Origin: Bacteroidales bacterium UBA1725
Lineage (GTDB): Bacteria > Bacteroidota > Bacteroidia > Bacteroidales > UBA932
NCBI GenBank assembly: GCA_002315815.1
Contig: DCIN01000035.1
Coordinates: 7,562 to 57,931, forward strand
DNA length: 50,370 nucleotides
Direction of reading: 5' to 3'
Shown here one piece after another: positions 25,301-33,249 of the stretch (its first letter is position 1; each line of letters begins with the position of its first letter). The notes beneath the pieces were generated by a model. It made no database searches. It was not told the origin of the DNA and saw only the letters and a program-made list of their open reading frames with translations. The translations under genes were made by a program, and so were the position numbers.

Positions 25301-25695
25301 TGTACGATGTCCAGAATGGCCAGCTCGTGCGCCTCAATACTCCGGCAGAACTTGATGCTGCAAACGCTAACGCAAAGTATCCTACCTTCTACAATGAGAA
25401 CGGTGTTGTATCTACCCTTGGTATTGAGGATGGCTCATACCTGCGTCTGAATACCCTTACCATCGGCTATACCCTTCCTTCTGTGTCCAAATTTGCCAAG
25501 GCTCTTGCCATCAGCTCCCTCAGGGTATATCTCTCCGCCTACAATCTCTTTACTATCACGAAGTACTCTGGATTCGACCCTGAAGTCAACTCCAACGAGT
25601 TTATCAACAACGCAACCTATCCCACCCCTGGTATAGATTGGGGCTCATATCCTCGTGCGCGTTCGTTCGTCTTCGGTATGAATGTTTCCTTTTAA
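22390..25695 (+). CDS. SusC/RagA-family TonB-dependent outer-membrane transporter
   Basis: This 1101-residue protein has a signal peptide (cleavage near FAQQ, residue 24) and a carboxypeptidase-regulatory-like domain (KISGTVKD to about 95). The plug domain includes VVIGYQTVKRRDVTGS near 113-128 and the SusC motif ILVDGVAG near 180, followed by YGARGANGVILITTK near 213 and a long beta-barrel ending in FGMNVSF with a terminal Phe. It forms the pore under the SusD lid and moves oligosaccharides into the periplasm with TonB energy. Its place behind the isomerase gene ties it to the same sugar. Two ATTAACCCA copies lie in the 48-base leader, and no separate promoter is evident. Confidence 0.93.
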   Translation: MKKHLKMAFAVVVLLFAGISAFAQQKISGTVKDAQGPVVGASVVVNGTSNGTITDAKGAYSLTVPDNSTIVVNCIGYADISEKVVAGKYVYDFILEEDTEYLDDVVVIGYQTVKRRDVTGSIASVNSKQLSSTPVANVAQAMQGKLTGVNVVSQDGRPDASVKIRVRGGGSISQSNEPLILVDGVAGTMADIPSDQIESIDVLKDASSTAIYGARGANGVILITTKGPKEGKLKVTYNGYVKLNTPTKYLDALEPYDYLCYVWANAAANGDAYVDPFIKLYGIGKYGDINRYKSVQKTDLQKKIFGNSVSHSHDLSVSGGSESTKVLGTINYIKEDGMKVNSDYQRANASFKIDQKIGKKVNISFDLRYTDIVSHGYEGTGSRSGSVLSSAYRFRPIALDDILGDKSAFNQGNVEQYGKSCLWETYNPYNQIMDYEPETRRQTIRGNAALNWNIIKGLNFRSEIFLGRSYNQSKTWSGALNKGYIDDTTGEKLYAGAATLSKSDSWNLRWTNTLNYDFQVGKAHHFNFLVGQELSNSGGDSMRITADYFPANFTKENAFAMITQFDNTATSMKTTDYFSTGYNTPSRLLSFFGRLNYTVLDRYLFTVTFRADGSSKFAPSHRWGYFPAGAFAWRVSEEPWMTTAKNWMDDLKLRVSYGTVGNDGISANLWSQTWSASSTSAYIDGVPFVSYDLSKVMANPDLKWETTVTRNVGVDFSFLKNRLSGTIDLYWNSTKDLLMNTSLPGITGFTSTYANIGQTSNKGVEISLNGVLIQTKDWGLSIGANVTFNKNNIDKLASGVSGQYGSGWFSSGNPGNDYGLYEGQPVGLVRGLQYEGFYTTADFDYDAATNVYTLKNGVPDVSASITGVFHGAEKNVPAGQNAYPGMAKYKDVNKNGIVDADDYEIIGNMNPKATGGFNINLSYKNWDLGGYFNYSIGNQIYNITRLASLNGYKETGVYENHLALLKDSYKMYDVQNGQLVRLNTPAELDAANANAKYPTFYNENGVVSTLGIEDGSYLRLNTLTIGYTLPSVSKFAKALAISSLRVYLSAYNLFTITKYSGFDPEVNSNEFINNATYPTPGIDWGSYPRARSFVFGMNVSF

Positions 25696-25713
25696 TTTCA
25701 AAAGACAGACAGT

Positions 25714-27729
25714 ATGAAAAAGATTTTTTATGCAATAGCTGCTCTGGCTTCATGCCTGATTTTCACCCAGTGCCAGGGAGATTTTCTCAGTGTGAGCTCT
25801 CCCGACAAGTCAGACGACACATTCGTCACTTCATCTGTAAGTGAGACCTTCAAGACACTTGCGTATGGCTACGGAACTTATCGCAGCGTTGCGGGTGGTG
25901 GCAACTATAACTGGAACGATGTTTCTGAAAGTGAGTACTATCCCGAGTACAACTCCAATAACGGCCGTATCGGATATCTTCGCCCCAAGGAGTGTGGTGT
26001 GGACAACAAGGGAGGCCAGTTCAACAATCTCTTCTCCATTCTTGCAAGAAGTGCCCGTGTGGCAAACGTGATTGCACAGAAGGATGAGTTCAAGAATGCA
26101 AAAGGCGCCAATGACTGGACCCAACTTTACGGTGAGGCCTGGACTATGTGGGCATACTGCTACCTCGAACTCATCCGCCACTACGGAGACGTTCCTTTCG
26201 GAATAGAGAACTCTACTGTAGAGGAGTATAAACTCACTTCCCGTTTCGATATCCTTGATGCCTGCATCAAGAAACTTAAAGAGGTAGAGGGTGGTATGTA
26301 CAATATCGGCACCAACAGTATGCAGGCTGAACGTATGACACGTACCTTCGCCAATCTGCTCATTGCCGAATGTGCCCTCTATTCGGGCGGTTATCAGACC
26401 ATCCGCGATGACGTAGAAGGTTTATATGGAGATCTAACTTTCGAAAAGAAGGGCACTGACGGATCTGCAAAGGCATCCTACGCCCGCCGTTCAGATTGGA
26501 AAAACTACTATGCCATTGCCCAGACATACTTCCGCAGGGTATGCACCGGAGAGGCCAAGGGATCACTCTCCCTCATCACTAATGATGAGCGCTCATATGC
26601 CAACAACCCGTTCCAGAGGGGATTCCAGTATGTGATGGATATGGAGATATCTCCGGAATCCATCTGGGAGGTCGGAAACGTGGCTCCTAACCAGTCCGAA
26701 CGTCCTTATTCACAGGGCCGTCCTTCAAACGGAGCAAATACCAATGCGGCTCCCTGCAAGGTATTCTCTGGTATACGCGTGAACCCTCTTACCTACTATC
26801 AGGCATTCGAAGACGGAGACAAGAGGTGGGATGCATCTGCAGTTGTTACCGGTTCCGACGGTAAGGGTAATGAGATACTCGTATCTCTTAAGTCCGGTTC
26901 CAAGTGCGATGGCGGTATTGCCATCAACAAGTGGGATATCAACAAGATGGCCAGCCCATACGTAATCAAGTGCCGTAACTCGGGAATGAATTACGCTTTC
27001 TTCCGTTTGCCTATCGCAATGCTCGAACTTGCAGAGGTTGATGCTGCCCTCGGAGAAAATAACGAAGCTCTATCTCTGCTAAACCAGCTCCGTAATCGTG
27101 CTGGTGTTTCAGACCTCTCCGGCCTATCAGGAGATGCCCTTGTCAAGGCAGTCGTGGATGAGTTCAGAAGGGAGACTCTTGGGGAAGGCCCCCTCAAGTA
27201 TGCCGAACTTCGTGCCGGTCTCTTCTATGAGATAGGAAAGAATATGCGCGCCGAACTCAAGACCGTCATTGCCGGTCTCGAGGCCAACGGATATTACACT
27301 TTCCCCAACGGTCGCCAGATTTCCAACTACGTATGGACAAAGATGGTTCACAAGGACCAGCCTCTTACCTTCGACGCAGTTGCAGGAGATCCTGCCCTTA
27401 CTCCCGGCTGGCGTGGTGTATATGATTATTCTCTCATCAGCACAGTAGCAAGTATCGTTTCAGGGACAAACCACAACCTTGCCATCGAGGGACTTTTCAC
27501 ATATATCGATCCCAAGGGCCCGGTTGCTGCCGCTCTCGAGGCAGACGGGTATTCAAAGACGGATTGGGCTATCAACATGGTAAATCAGAAGGATCAACTC
27601 TGGGACTACAATATGCTTTCCGGTATCGATCTCGCATCCGTTCCCCTGTACTACCACCCTATTCCTCTTGAGACCCTCAGGAAGTCCGGTGGACACGTAA
27701 CCAACGGATACGGCCTGCCTCAGGAATAG
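25714..27729 (+). CDS. SusD/RagB-family glycan-binding lipoprotein
   Basis: This 671-residue lipoprotein has a signal peptide and lipobox (FTQC, Cys near 20). SusD features follow: the N-terminal region with RSVAGGGNYNWND, tetratricopeptide-like helices around LYGEAWTMWAYCYLELIRHYGDVPFG near 135-160, and the C-terminal helical block FFRLPIAMLELAEVDAALGENNEALSLLNQLRNRAG near 430-465. It lies 18 bases after susC and pairs with it to bind and deliver oligosaccharide at the cell surface. It is longer than classic SusD (about 550). A hairpin at 27751-27785 follows and may limit read-through into the transporter gene. Confidence 0.92.
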   Translation: MKKIFYAIAALASCLIFTQCQGDFLSVSSPDKSDDTFVTSSVSETFKTLAYGYGTYRSVAGGGNYNWNDVSESEYYPEYNSNNGRIGYLRPKECGVDNKGGQFNNLFSILARSARVANVIAQKDEFKNAKGANDWTQLYGEAWTMWAYCYLELIRHYGDVPFGIENSTVEEYKLTSRFDILDACIKKLKEVEGGMYNIGTNSMQAERMTRTFANLLIAECALYSGGYQTIRDDVEGLYGDLTFEKKGTDGSAKASYARRSDWKNYYAIAQTYFRRVCTGEAKGSLSLITNDERSYANNPFQRGFQYVMDMEISPESIWEVGNVAPNQSERPYSQGRPSNGANTNAAPCKVFSGIRVNPLTYYQAFEDGDKRWDASAVVTGSDGKGNEILVSLKSGSKCDGGIAINKWDINKMASPYVIKCRNSGMNYAFFRLPIAMLELAEVDAALGENNEALSLLNQLRNRAGVSDLSGLSGDALVKAVVDEFRRETLGEGPLKYAELRAGLFYEIGKNMRAELKTVIAGLEANGYYTFPNGRQISNYVWTKMVHKDQPLTFDAVAGDPALTPGWRGVYDYSLISTVASIVSGTNHNLAIEGLFTYIDPKGPVAAALEADGYSKTDWAINMVNQKDQLWDYNMLSGIDLASVPLYYHPIPLETLRKSGGHVTNGYGLPQE

Positions 27730-27750
27730 TATTCAGTCTGTTACAATGAA

Positions 27751-27785
27751 ACAAGCCCTCAGCGCAAATGACGCCGGGGGCTTGT
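27751..27785 (+). terminator. Hairpin after susD
   Basis: ACAAGCCC (27751-27758) pairs with GGGCTTGT (27778-27785), with a further inner GCG/CGC pairing in the loop. A short T-rich stretch (TGTTC) follows rather than a clean U-run. It may terminate or stabilise the upstream transcript. Confidence 0.55.
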
Positions 27786-27846
27786 TGTTCAGTTTGATAA
27801 CAACTACAAAGCAAGTGTAAGTAAAAATAAGCAAATGAAAGTATTT

Positions 27847-27877
27847 TATATTATCTTTATGGACAAAAGATAATATA
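27847..27877 (+). promoter_or_regulatory. Perfect 12-bp inverted repeat abutting the transporter start
   Basis: TATATTATCTTT (27847-27858) and AAAGATAATATA (27866-27877) are perfect inverse complements around a 7-base spacer, and the right arm ends one base before the ATG at 27878. It could be a repressor operator or an mRNA hairpin that hides the start. The left arm also resembles a -7 box (TATCTTTA, last base off consensus). Confidence 0.6.
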
Positions 27878-29218
27878 ATGGAAAAGCAGAAAGGAAGCCT
27901 GAAAAGCACTATTACGGTATCATTGACCAACTACCTGGACGCAGGTGCCATAGTGGCCGGCGCCAGCGGTCTTTCCCTATGGCAGAAATATCTCGGACTC
28001 ACCGAAACCAACCTCGGGTGGCTCAACGCTATCTCAGCAAACTGCTTGGGAGCAGCCATAGGTGCAATAATCGGCGGATTCCTGGCAGATAAGTACGGGC
28101 GGAAGACCATATACACTTATAATATGCTCATCTATATGCTGGGCGTGCTTCTTATATGCTGCGCTTCTTCGTTTGGGATGCTGCTTGCAGGTTTCCTCAT
28201 CACCGGCATTTCTGTGGGTATTGGCGTTCCGGCATCCTGGACTTACATCGGCGAGAGTTCTGAAACGCACAACCGAGGCCGCAACATCGCCATCTCCCAG
28301 GTTGCCTGGGGTATAGGTCCCACCGTCATCCTGATTCTCGGATGGTTACTGGCACCTGACGGAGCCTTGTTCGGTCTTGTGTGCAAGGTTTCCTCCCTGT
28401 TCCTTGGCCAGGGCGCTCCGGAAGTTGCGGTCAATGTTTTTACATCCCGAATAGTATTTGCGTCCCTCTTCATTGTTGCACTCATTGCCTGGCTGCTCCA
28501 ACGCCAGTTGGAGGAGTCCAAGGAATGGCTGGATATGAAGGCGTCCGGAGAAAAGGCAAGCAGTATATTCTCCTCTTTCGGCTCGCTCTTTAAGAAACGC
28601 ATCAACGTGAAGACCCTTCTATTCCTTGCTGGAATGTATCTTTCCTGGAACCTTGTCGCCTCAGTGATGGGATTCTTCCAACAGCATATCTATGAAACCG
28701 CCGGCGGACTGACCAACGGCCAGGCCAACCTCCTCACTGTAGGACAATGGCTCATTATCATATTAACCACATATTCATTCTCCACCATCATTGACAGGGT
28801 GAACCAGCGCTGGCTCTACTTCGCGGGAGTGGGCTTTGCCGTGGCTGCCTGGCTGATGGTGGTGACTATAGGCATCAACAGCCTTACGGGCCTTATCATA
28901 TTTACGGTTCTATGGGGCTTGCAGGGAGGAATATCTGTACAGACTTTCTACGCTTTATGGGCGTCCGAACTGTTCCCGGCTAAATACCGTGCTGCGGCAC
29001 AGGGCTTTATGTTTTTTCTTGTCAGAGGCCTATCAGCCGTGTGGGGTCTGTGCTTCACCGGCATATACGGAGGAAGCGGCGAAGGCTTCACCATTGCGGC
29101 ATTCCTGATGATAGCATTGCTGAGCATATCACTGCTCATCGGTACGATATGGACGCCCAAGACCCGTGGCAAATCGCTTGAGCAGATAACAAGAGAACGT
29201 TATGGAGACGATGTCTGA
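27878..29218 (+). CDS. MFS sugar transporter
   Basis: This 446-residue inner-membrane protein has about 12 transmembrane segments and the major facilitator loop motif GGFLADKYGRKT near 66-77, with a GESSETHNRGRN segment near 127. A second-half motif (ASELFPAKYRAAAQGF near 362) is typical of sugar porters. It would carry the released mono- or disaccharide from periplasm to cytoplasm. It lies between SusD and the cytoplasmic GH78-like enzyme, and its stop overlaps the start of that gene by 17 bases, so the sugar delivered is probably the substrate of that enzyme. The inverted repeat directly before the start suggests separate control from the upstream genes. Confidence 0.9.
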   Translation: MEKQKGSLKSTITVSLTNYLDAGAIVAGASGLSLWQKYLGLTETNLGWLNAISANCLGAAIGAIIGGFLADKYGRKTIYTYNMLIYMLGVLLICCASSFGMLLAGFLITGISVGIGVPASWTYIGESSETHNRGRNIAISQVAWGIGPTVILILGWLLAPDGALFGLVCKVSSLFLGQGAPEVAVNVFTSRIVFASLFIVALIAWLLQRQLEESKEWLDMKASGEKASSIFSSFGSLFKKRINVKTLLFLAGMYLSWNLVASVMGFFQQHIYETAGGLTNGQANLLTVGQWLIIILTTYSFSTIIDRVNQRWLYFAGVGFAVAAWLMVVTIGINSLTGLIIFTVLWGLQGGISVQTFYALWASELFPAKYRAAAQGFMFFLVRGLSAVWGLCFTGIYGGSGEGFTIAAFLMIALLSISLLIGTIWTPKTRGKSLEQITRERYGDDV

Positions 29219-31253
29219 TGCCACCTGGATCTGGTATCCTGGTGATTTTGAGATATGGCTGGGAAACCGTTTCAACAACCGCCGCACCGAGCGCGGTGCA
29301 ATGTTCCCGCCGTTCTGGAAACAGGACAGCCATTGGGCTACCGTGGAGTTTCGTCGCGAGGTGAATCTTTCAATGCCCGAGAAGGTGAATGTCCGGGTGG
29401 ACGGGAAGTTCAATTTCAGCCTCGACGGCCATCTGCTGTTCGGAGAACCTTCCGAGATAACCGTCCCAGACGGACGTCATATCCTCAGTTTCAAGGTATT
29501 CAACCAAGCCGCACCGCCTTCCATCTTTCTGGATTCTCCTAGCATCCGCAGCGGTAATGACTGGATGGTATCTTTCGAGGACAAGATATGGATAGACGAG
29601 GAGGGAGTGGCCCACGGATCCGGCACGTACGTTCCCGCCGGATGCTGGAACTTCTGTTCGCCTGACTGCCCGCCTTCTCTTTTCCGTCTGCCGAGCAGGC
29701 CGGAGGATGCGGTACAGGAAAAGAAGATCTCCGACAGGTCGGTCCTTGTGGATTTCGGCAGGGAAACTTTCGGCTACTTGGTCTTGCAGGGAATCCGAGG
29801 TGAGGGAGAAGTAGGAGTATATTACGGTGAGAGTGCGGCTGAGGCATTGGACAGAGAGCACTGCGAAACCTTGGACAGGTTTGTCCTGACTGGCTGTAGG
29901 GATTTTACAGCCCCCGAAAGCAAGGCTTTCAGGTATGTGCTTGTGGACCTTCCTGAAAGTATGGAGGTCTCCCGGTTTTCGATGCTTTATGAGTACCTTC
30001 CCTGCGAAGGGAAGGCCTGCGGCTCATTCGAATGTTCGGATGAAACCGTGAACCGAATATGGCAGACCAGCGCCTATACGATGGAACTTACCACCAGGGA
30101 ATTTATGCTGGACGGCATCAAGAGGGATCGGTGGACCTGGTCCGGAGATGCCATTCAGTCCTATCTGATGAACTATTACCTGGGTTTCGACTGCAATTGC
30201 GTAAAGCGTACGATACGTCAGCTGAGGGGAAAGGACCCCGTCACCTCGCACATCAACACCATACTTGATTACAGTTTCTACTGGTTCATTTCTGTGCGTG
30301 ACTATTACCGGTTCTCTGGAGATGCAGATTTCGTCAGGGAAATCTATCCCCGGATGAAGACTATGATGGATTATGTCCTGGGACGTCTGGATGATGATGG
30401 CTTTGCCGTCGGAAAGAGCGACGACTGGGTATTCGTGGACTGGGTGGATTTCCCTATGCACAAGAGAGGCGTGCTCTGCTTCGAGCAGTTCCTGCTTGCA
30501 CGGAGCTTGGAGGCTATGGCGGAGTGTGCCCGCGTGCTCGGAGACGAAAGCGGTCCGGACTACGCCGCAATGGCCCGCCATCTCCTCGAAAAGACGGACC
30601 GCATCTTTTGGAGTCAGGATGCCGGCGCATATATGCATGCGCTCGAACCCGAACTCAACCCACAGATCACCAGGTTTCCCAGTATGTTTGCCATTATTTA
30701 CGGCTATGCGTCAGAAGAAAAGAAAAAGCAAATTCTGCAGCACGTCCTTCTCAATCCGGATATTCCGGCCATTACCACGCCTTATATGAAGTTCTACGAG
30801 ATGGAGGCCCTGTGTTCCTTGGGAAAGCAGCCCGAAGTTCTGGAGGAAATCCGTTCTTATTGGGGAGGAATGCTCCGCGAGGGAGCCACCTCATTCTGGG
30901 AGAAATACGACCCTTCTCTGTGCGGAGAAGAGCATCTGGCAATGTACGGCCGTCCTTTCGGCAAATCCCTCTGCCACGCCTGGGGTGCATCTCCAGCCTA
31001 CCTGTTGGGAAGGTATTTCCTCGGGGTGGAGCCTACCTCGCCCGGATACGCTTCCTGGACAGCACGGCCTTCCCTTGGCGGCCTGGCCTGGATGAAGGGC
31101 AGTGTGCCTACCCCGTATGGATGTATACGAATCGAGATGGATGCGGAAACTCTGATGGTTACCGCACCCGAAGGCATAGGTCACGGTAAAATAATAGCGG
31201 ACGGCAAGGAGACAGGTATAGAGGGTGGACAGACAATAGAAATATTCAAATAA
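29202..31253 (+). CDS. GH78-like (alpha-L-rhamnosidase-type) glycoside hydrolase, cytoplasmic
   Basis: This 683-residue protein has an N-terminal beta-sandwich part (WIWYPGDFEIWLGN at the start, VLVDFGRETFGY near 180) and an (alpha/alpha)6 barrel after about 270, as in GH78. The catalytic-site block reads FMLDGIKRDRWTWSGDA near 302-318. Typical rhamnosidases have DCPQRDERxGWTGD there; this protein lacks the extra Glu after RD. No signal peptide is seen, so it acts inside the cell on whatever the MFS protein imports. Rhamnoside hydrolysis is therefore uncertain. Starts at 29202 and 29211 are both possible, and both overlap the MFS gene. Confidence 0.78.
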   Translation: METMSDATWIWYPGDFEIWLGNRFNNRRTERGAMFPPFWKQDSHWATVEFRREVNLSMPEKVNVRVDGKFNFSLDGHLLFGEPSEITVPDGRHILSFKVFNQAAPPSIFLDSPSIRSGNDWMVSFEDKIWIDEEGVAHGSGTYVPAGCWNFCSPDCPPSLFRLPSRPEDAVQEKKISDRSVLVDFGRETFGYLVLQGIRGEGEVGVYYGESAAEALDREHCETLDRFVLTGCRDFTAPESKAFRYVLVDLPESMEVSRFSMLYEYLPCEGKACGSFECSDETVNRIWQTSAYTMELTTREFMLDGIKRDRWTWSGDAIQSYLMNYYLGFDCNCVKRTIRQLRGKDPVTSHINTILDYSFYWFISVRDYYRFSGDADFVREIYPRMKTMMDYVLGRLDDDGFAVGKSDDWVFVDWVDFPMHKRGVLCFEQFLLARSLEAMAECARVLGDESGPDYAAMARHLLEKTDRIFWSQDAGAYMHALEPELNPQITRFPSMFAIIYGYASEEKKKQILQHVLLNPDIPAITTPYMKFYEMEALCSLGKQPEVLEEIRSYWGGMLREGATSFWEKYDPSLCGEEHLAMYGRPFGKSLCHAWGASPAYLLGRYFLGVEPTSPGYASWTARPSLGGLAWMKGSVPTPYGCIRIEMDAETLMVTAPEGIGHGKIIADGKETGIEGGQTIEIFK

Positions 31254-31266
31254 CAGAGACTCAAAA

Positions 31267-32028
31267 ATGGAATTCAATCAGAGGAGGATGAAGGTCCTCA
31301 GCCTTATTCAGGAAGACGGACATGCAAAGGTCCAGAAACTCTCCAAGATCTTTGGAGTGTCTGAAGTAACCATAAGGCAAGACCTGGAGTTCCTGGAACA
31401 GATGGGATACGTGCAGAGGGAATATGGCGGAGCCTTCCTGAAGGAAGTATCCACATTTGCCAAGACGGGTACACTCTTCAGTCAGACGCATCTGGAAGAA
31501 AAAAGGGAAATAGCACTCCGTGCGGCGTCCCTCGTGAATGAAGGGGACGACATTATTCTTGATTCGGGATCCACTACCACGGAGCTGGCGAAGATTCTGG
31601 CCCATTACAATAACCTTACGGTAATAACTAACTCCCTCAATATTGCGTATATCCTCGGAGTGAACCCTGGAATCAACCTGATTGTTTCCGGCGGAGAGTT
31701 CAAGGCTCCAACGCTCTCTCTTACCGGAGATATGGCGGCGCAGACCTTCAAGGGAATCCACGTATCCAAACTCTTCCTTGCCACGGCAGGCATTTCCAAG
31801 GATATGATGCTGACCTATCCCTCTCTCAGAGATCTCGCCGTGAAATCCGCAATGATAAGAGCCGCGGACAAGATCATTCTCCTGGCGGATTCATCAAAAA
31901 TTGGCAACTCCTCCTTCGTCAGTCTCGGGCTGATTTCCCTGGTGGACACCCTCATAACTGACAGCAAGATCCTCCCCGAGGACCTTGCTACACTGAAGGA
32001 GATGAAACTCGAAGTAATCTGCAAATAG
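31267..32028 (+). CDS. DeoR/GlpR-family transcriptional regulator
   Basis: This 253-residue protein has the DeoR N-terminal helix-turn-helix (RRMKVLSLIQEDGHAKVQ, then GVSEVTIRQDLEFLEQMGYV near 35-54) and a C-terminal sugar-phosphate sensor domain with DSGSTTTELAK near 98-108. Members are usually repressors relieved by a phosphorylated intermediate of the pathway they control. It lies 13 bases after the GH78-like gene, at the end of the sugar locus, and would fit as local regulator. Candidate binding sites are the TTTCGTTTTA elements at 17376-17436 and the inverted repeat at 27847-27877; these do not resemble each other, so at most one is likely to be its site. Confidence 0.9.
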   Translation: MEFNQRRMKVLSLIQEDGHAKVQKLSKIFGVSEVTIRQDLEFLEQMGYVQREYGGAFLKEVSTFAKTGTLFSQTHLEEKREIALRAASLVNEGDDIILDSGSTTTELAKILAHYNNLTVITNSLNIAYILGVNPGINLIVSGGEFKAPTLSLTGDMAAQTFKGIHVSKLFLATAGISKDMMLTYPSLRDLAVKSAMIRAADKIILLADSSKIGNSSFVSLGLISLVDTLITDSKILPEDLATLKEMKLEVICK

Positions 32029-32072
32029 GATTATTAACCGAGATAATTGGCTATTCCGTTGTCAACAGTTTC

Positions 32073-33110
32073 TTATTCGAAATGATCCTTGACCACCCGC
32101 AGGGTTTCTCCCGTGTCCTCGAGATCGTAGATCTTGGGATGGGTGTCGCCCCAGTAAGGTGCGTGGAGTACGAGGATGATCTGTCCCTCGAAGGTTGTGG
32201 TTATCATCGCGTGCCCTGCATCGGTGAGAAGAGGTTCATCCTGCTGGCGCCAGGGTCCGGCAATCTTTCCTGAGTCTGAAATTGCGATGCCGCAGCTGTT
32301 GTTGGTTGTCCACACCATATAGAGCTTGCCTGTCTTGCCTTTGTAAAGGAAGGGGCCGTCAGTGACGTAGCCGGTTCCGTCGGCAGGGATTGTGGTTCCC
32401 CAGGTATGGTTTACATAGCTGGCCCTGAAGAGGTTGTGGGGTTCCCCGTCAAGGTCTGAAAGGTCATCCTTGAGACGAACGTATCCGACTGCGCCGTCGG
32501 TCACCTGCACCCACTCGTGGCAGTATACCATATATGGCACTCCGTCTTCGACCCAGAGGGTGCCGTCGATGGTCATCATATCGTCAGGCATTGTTGCGTG
32601 AGGGGCGAAGCTCTTGAAAGGTCCTTCGGGAGAGTCTGAAACAAGAATCTGGGAGCCTCTCCTGACCCTTCCGGTATGGTACCAGTTGCGCCACTGCTCA
32701 CCGAATTTCTCGCTGGTGTCGAAGGTGCAGAAAATGTAGTACTTGCCCTTGTAGTAGTGGAGTTCGGGTGCCCAGATGCTGTTGATACGGGTGTCTCCCC
32801 AATGGTCTGCAGGAGTGGTGAAGATGGTGATGGGACCCTCCCAGTGCTTGAGGTCCTTGCTCTTGTATGCACGTACGCTCCTTCCGGCAGGGCCTACGAA
32901 GTAGTAGGTGTGTGAAACGGGGTCGGGGAGTATGCAGTTGTCCCTCCATCTGAGGGAATCTATGTCATAGACCCCATATTCCATACCCGGTCTCATTCTC
33001 ATCCCCGACTGGGGACGGGGGGCGTTTCCGTTCTGGGGCGCAGGCTGGGCCTGTGAAAGCTGAGGCGCAAGGATTGCCGCCAGCAGCAGTGTTACAAGTA
33101 CTTGTCTCAT
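32073..33110 (-). CDS. Secreted glycoside hydrolase family 43-like enzyme
   Basis: This 345-residue protein has a type I signal peptide (cleavage near SQAQ, residue 22) and a single five-bladed propeller domain. Visible acidic positions are LPDPVSHTYYF near 61, IWAPELHYYKGKYY near 112, MTIDGTLWVEDG near 178 and VTDGPFLYKGKTGKLYMVW near 247. Many GH43 enzymes have Glu in the last motif (EGP); here it is Asp, as I recall for several Bacteroidota GH43 branches, so this may be a subfamily trait rather than damage. Likely activity is on arabinosyl or galactosyl side chains. It is convergent with the DeoR gene and its tie to the sugar locus is only by position. Confidence 0.82.
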   Translation of the reverse strand: MRQVLVTLLLAAILAPQLSQAQPAPQNGNAPRPQSGMRMRPGMEYGVYDIDSLRWRDNCILPDPVSHTYYFVGPAGRSVRAYKSKDLKHWEGPITIFTTPADHWGDTRINSIWAPELHYYKGKYYIFCTFDTSEKFGEQWRNWYHTGRVRRGSQILVSDSPEGPFKSFAPHATMPDDMMTIDGTLWVEDGVPYMVYCHEWVQVTDGAVGYVRLKDDLSDLDGEPHNLFRASYVNHTWGTTIPADGTGYVTDGPFLYKGKTGKLYMVWTTNNSCGIAISDSGKIAGPWRQQDEPLLTDAGHAMITTTFEGQIILVLHAPYWGDTHPKIYDLEDTGETLRVVKDHFE

Positions 33111-33130
33111 TTGTTTATTGATGGTTATTG

Positions 33131-33161
33131 TTGCGAATATACAAATAATTGTCTAATTTTG
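33131..33161 (+). promoter_or_regulatory. Promoter of rpsA
   Basis: TTG (33131-33133) is followed by TAATTTTG (33154-33161) at the normal distance. The leader of roughly 80 bases starts with a perfect palindrome CGCGTACGCG (33177-33186), then becomes T-rich up to the ATG at 33250. Confidence 0.65.
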
Positions 33162-33249
33162 CAGACTTTTGTACAGCGCGTACGCGTATGCGTGAGGACT
33201 GTCGGGTTATTTTCAAGTTTAACTTTTTAATTTTTTGTTACTACCAATT

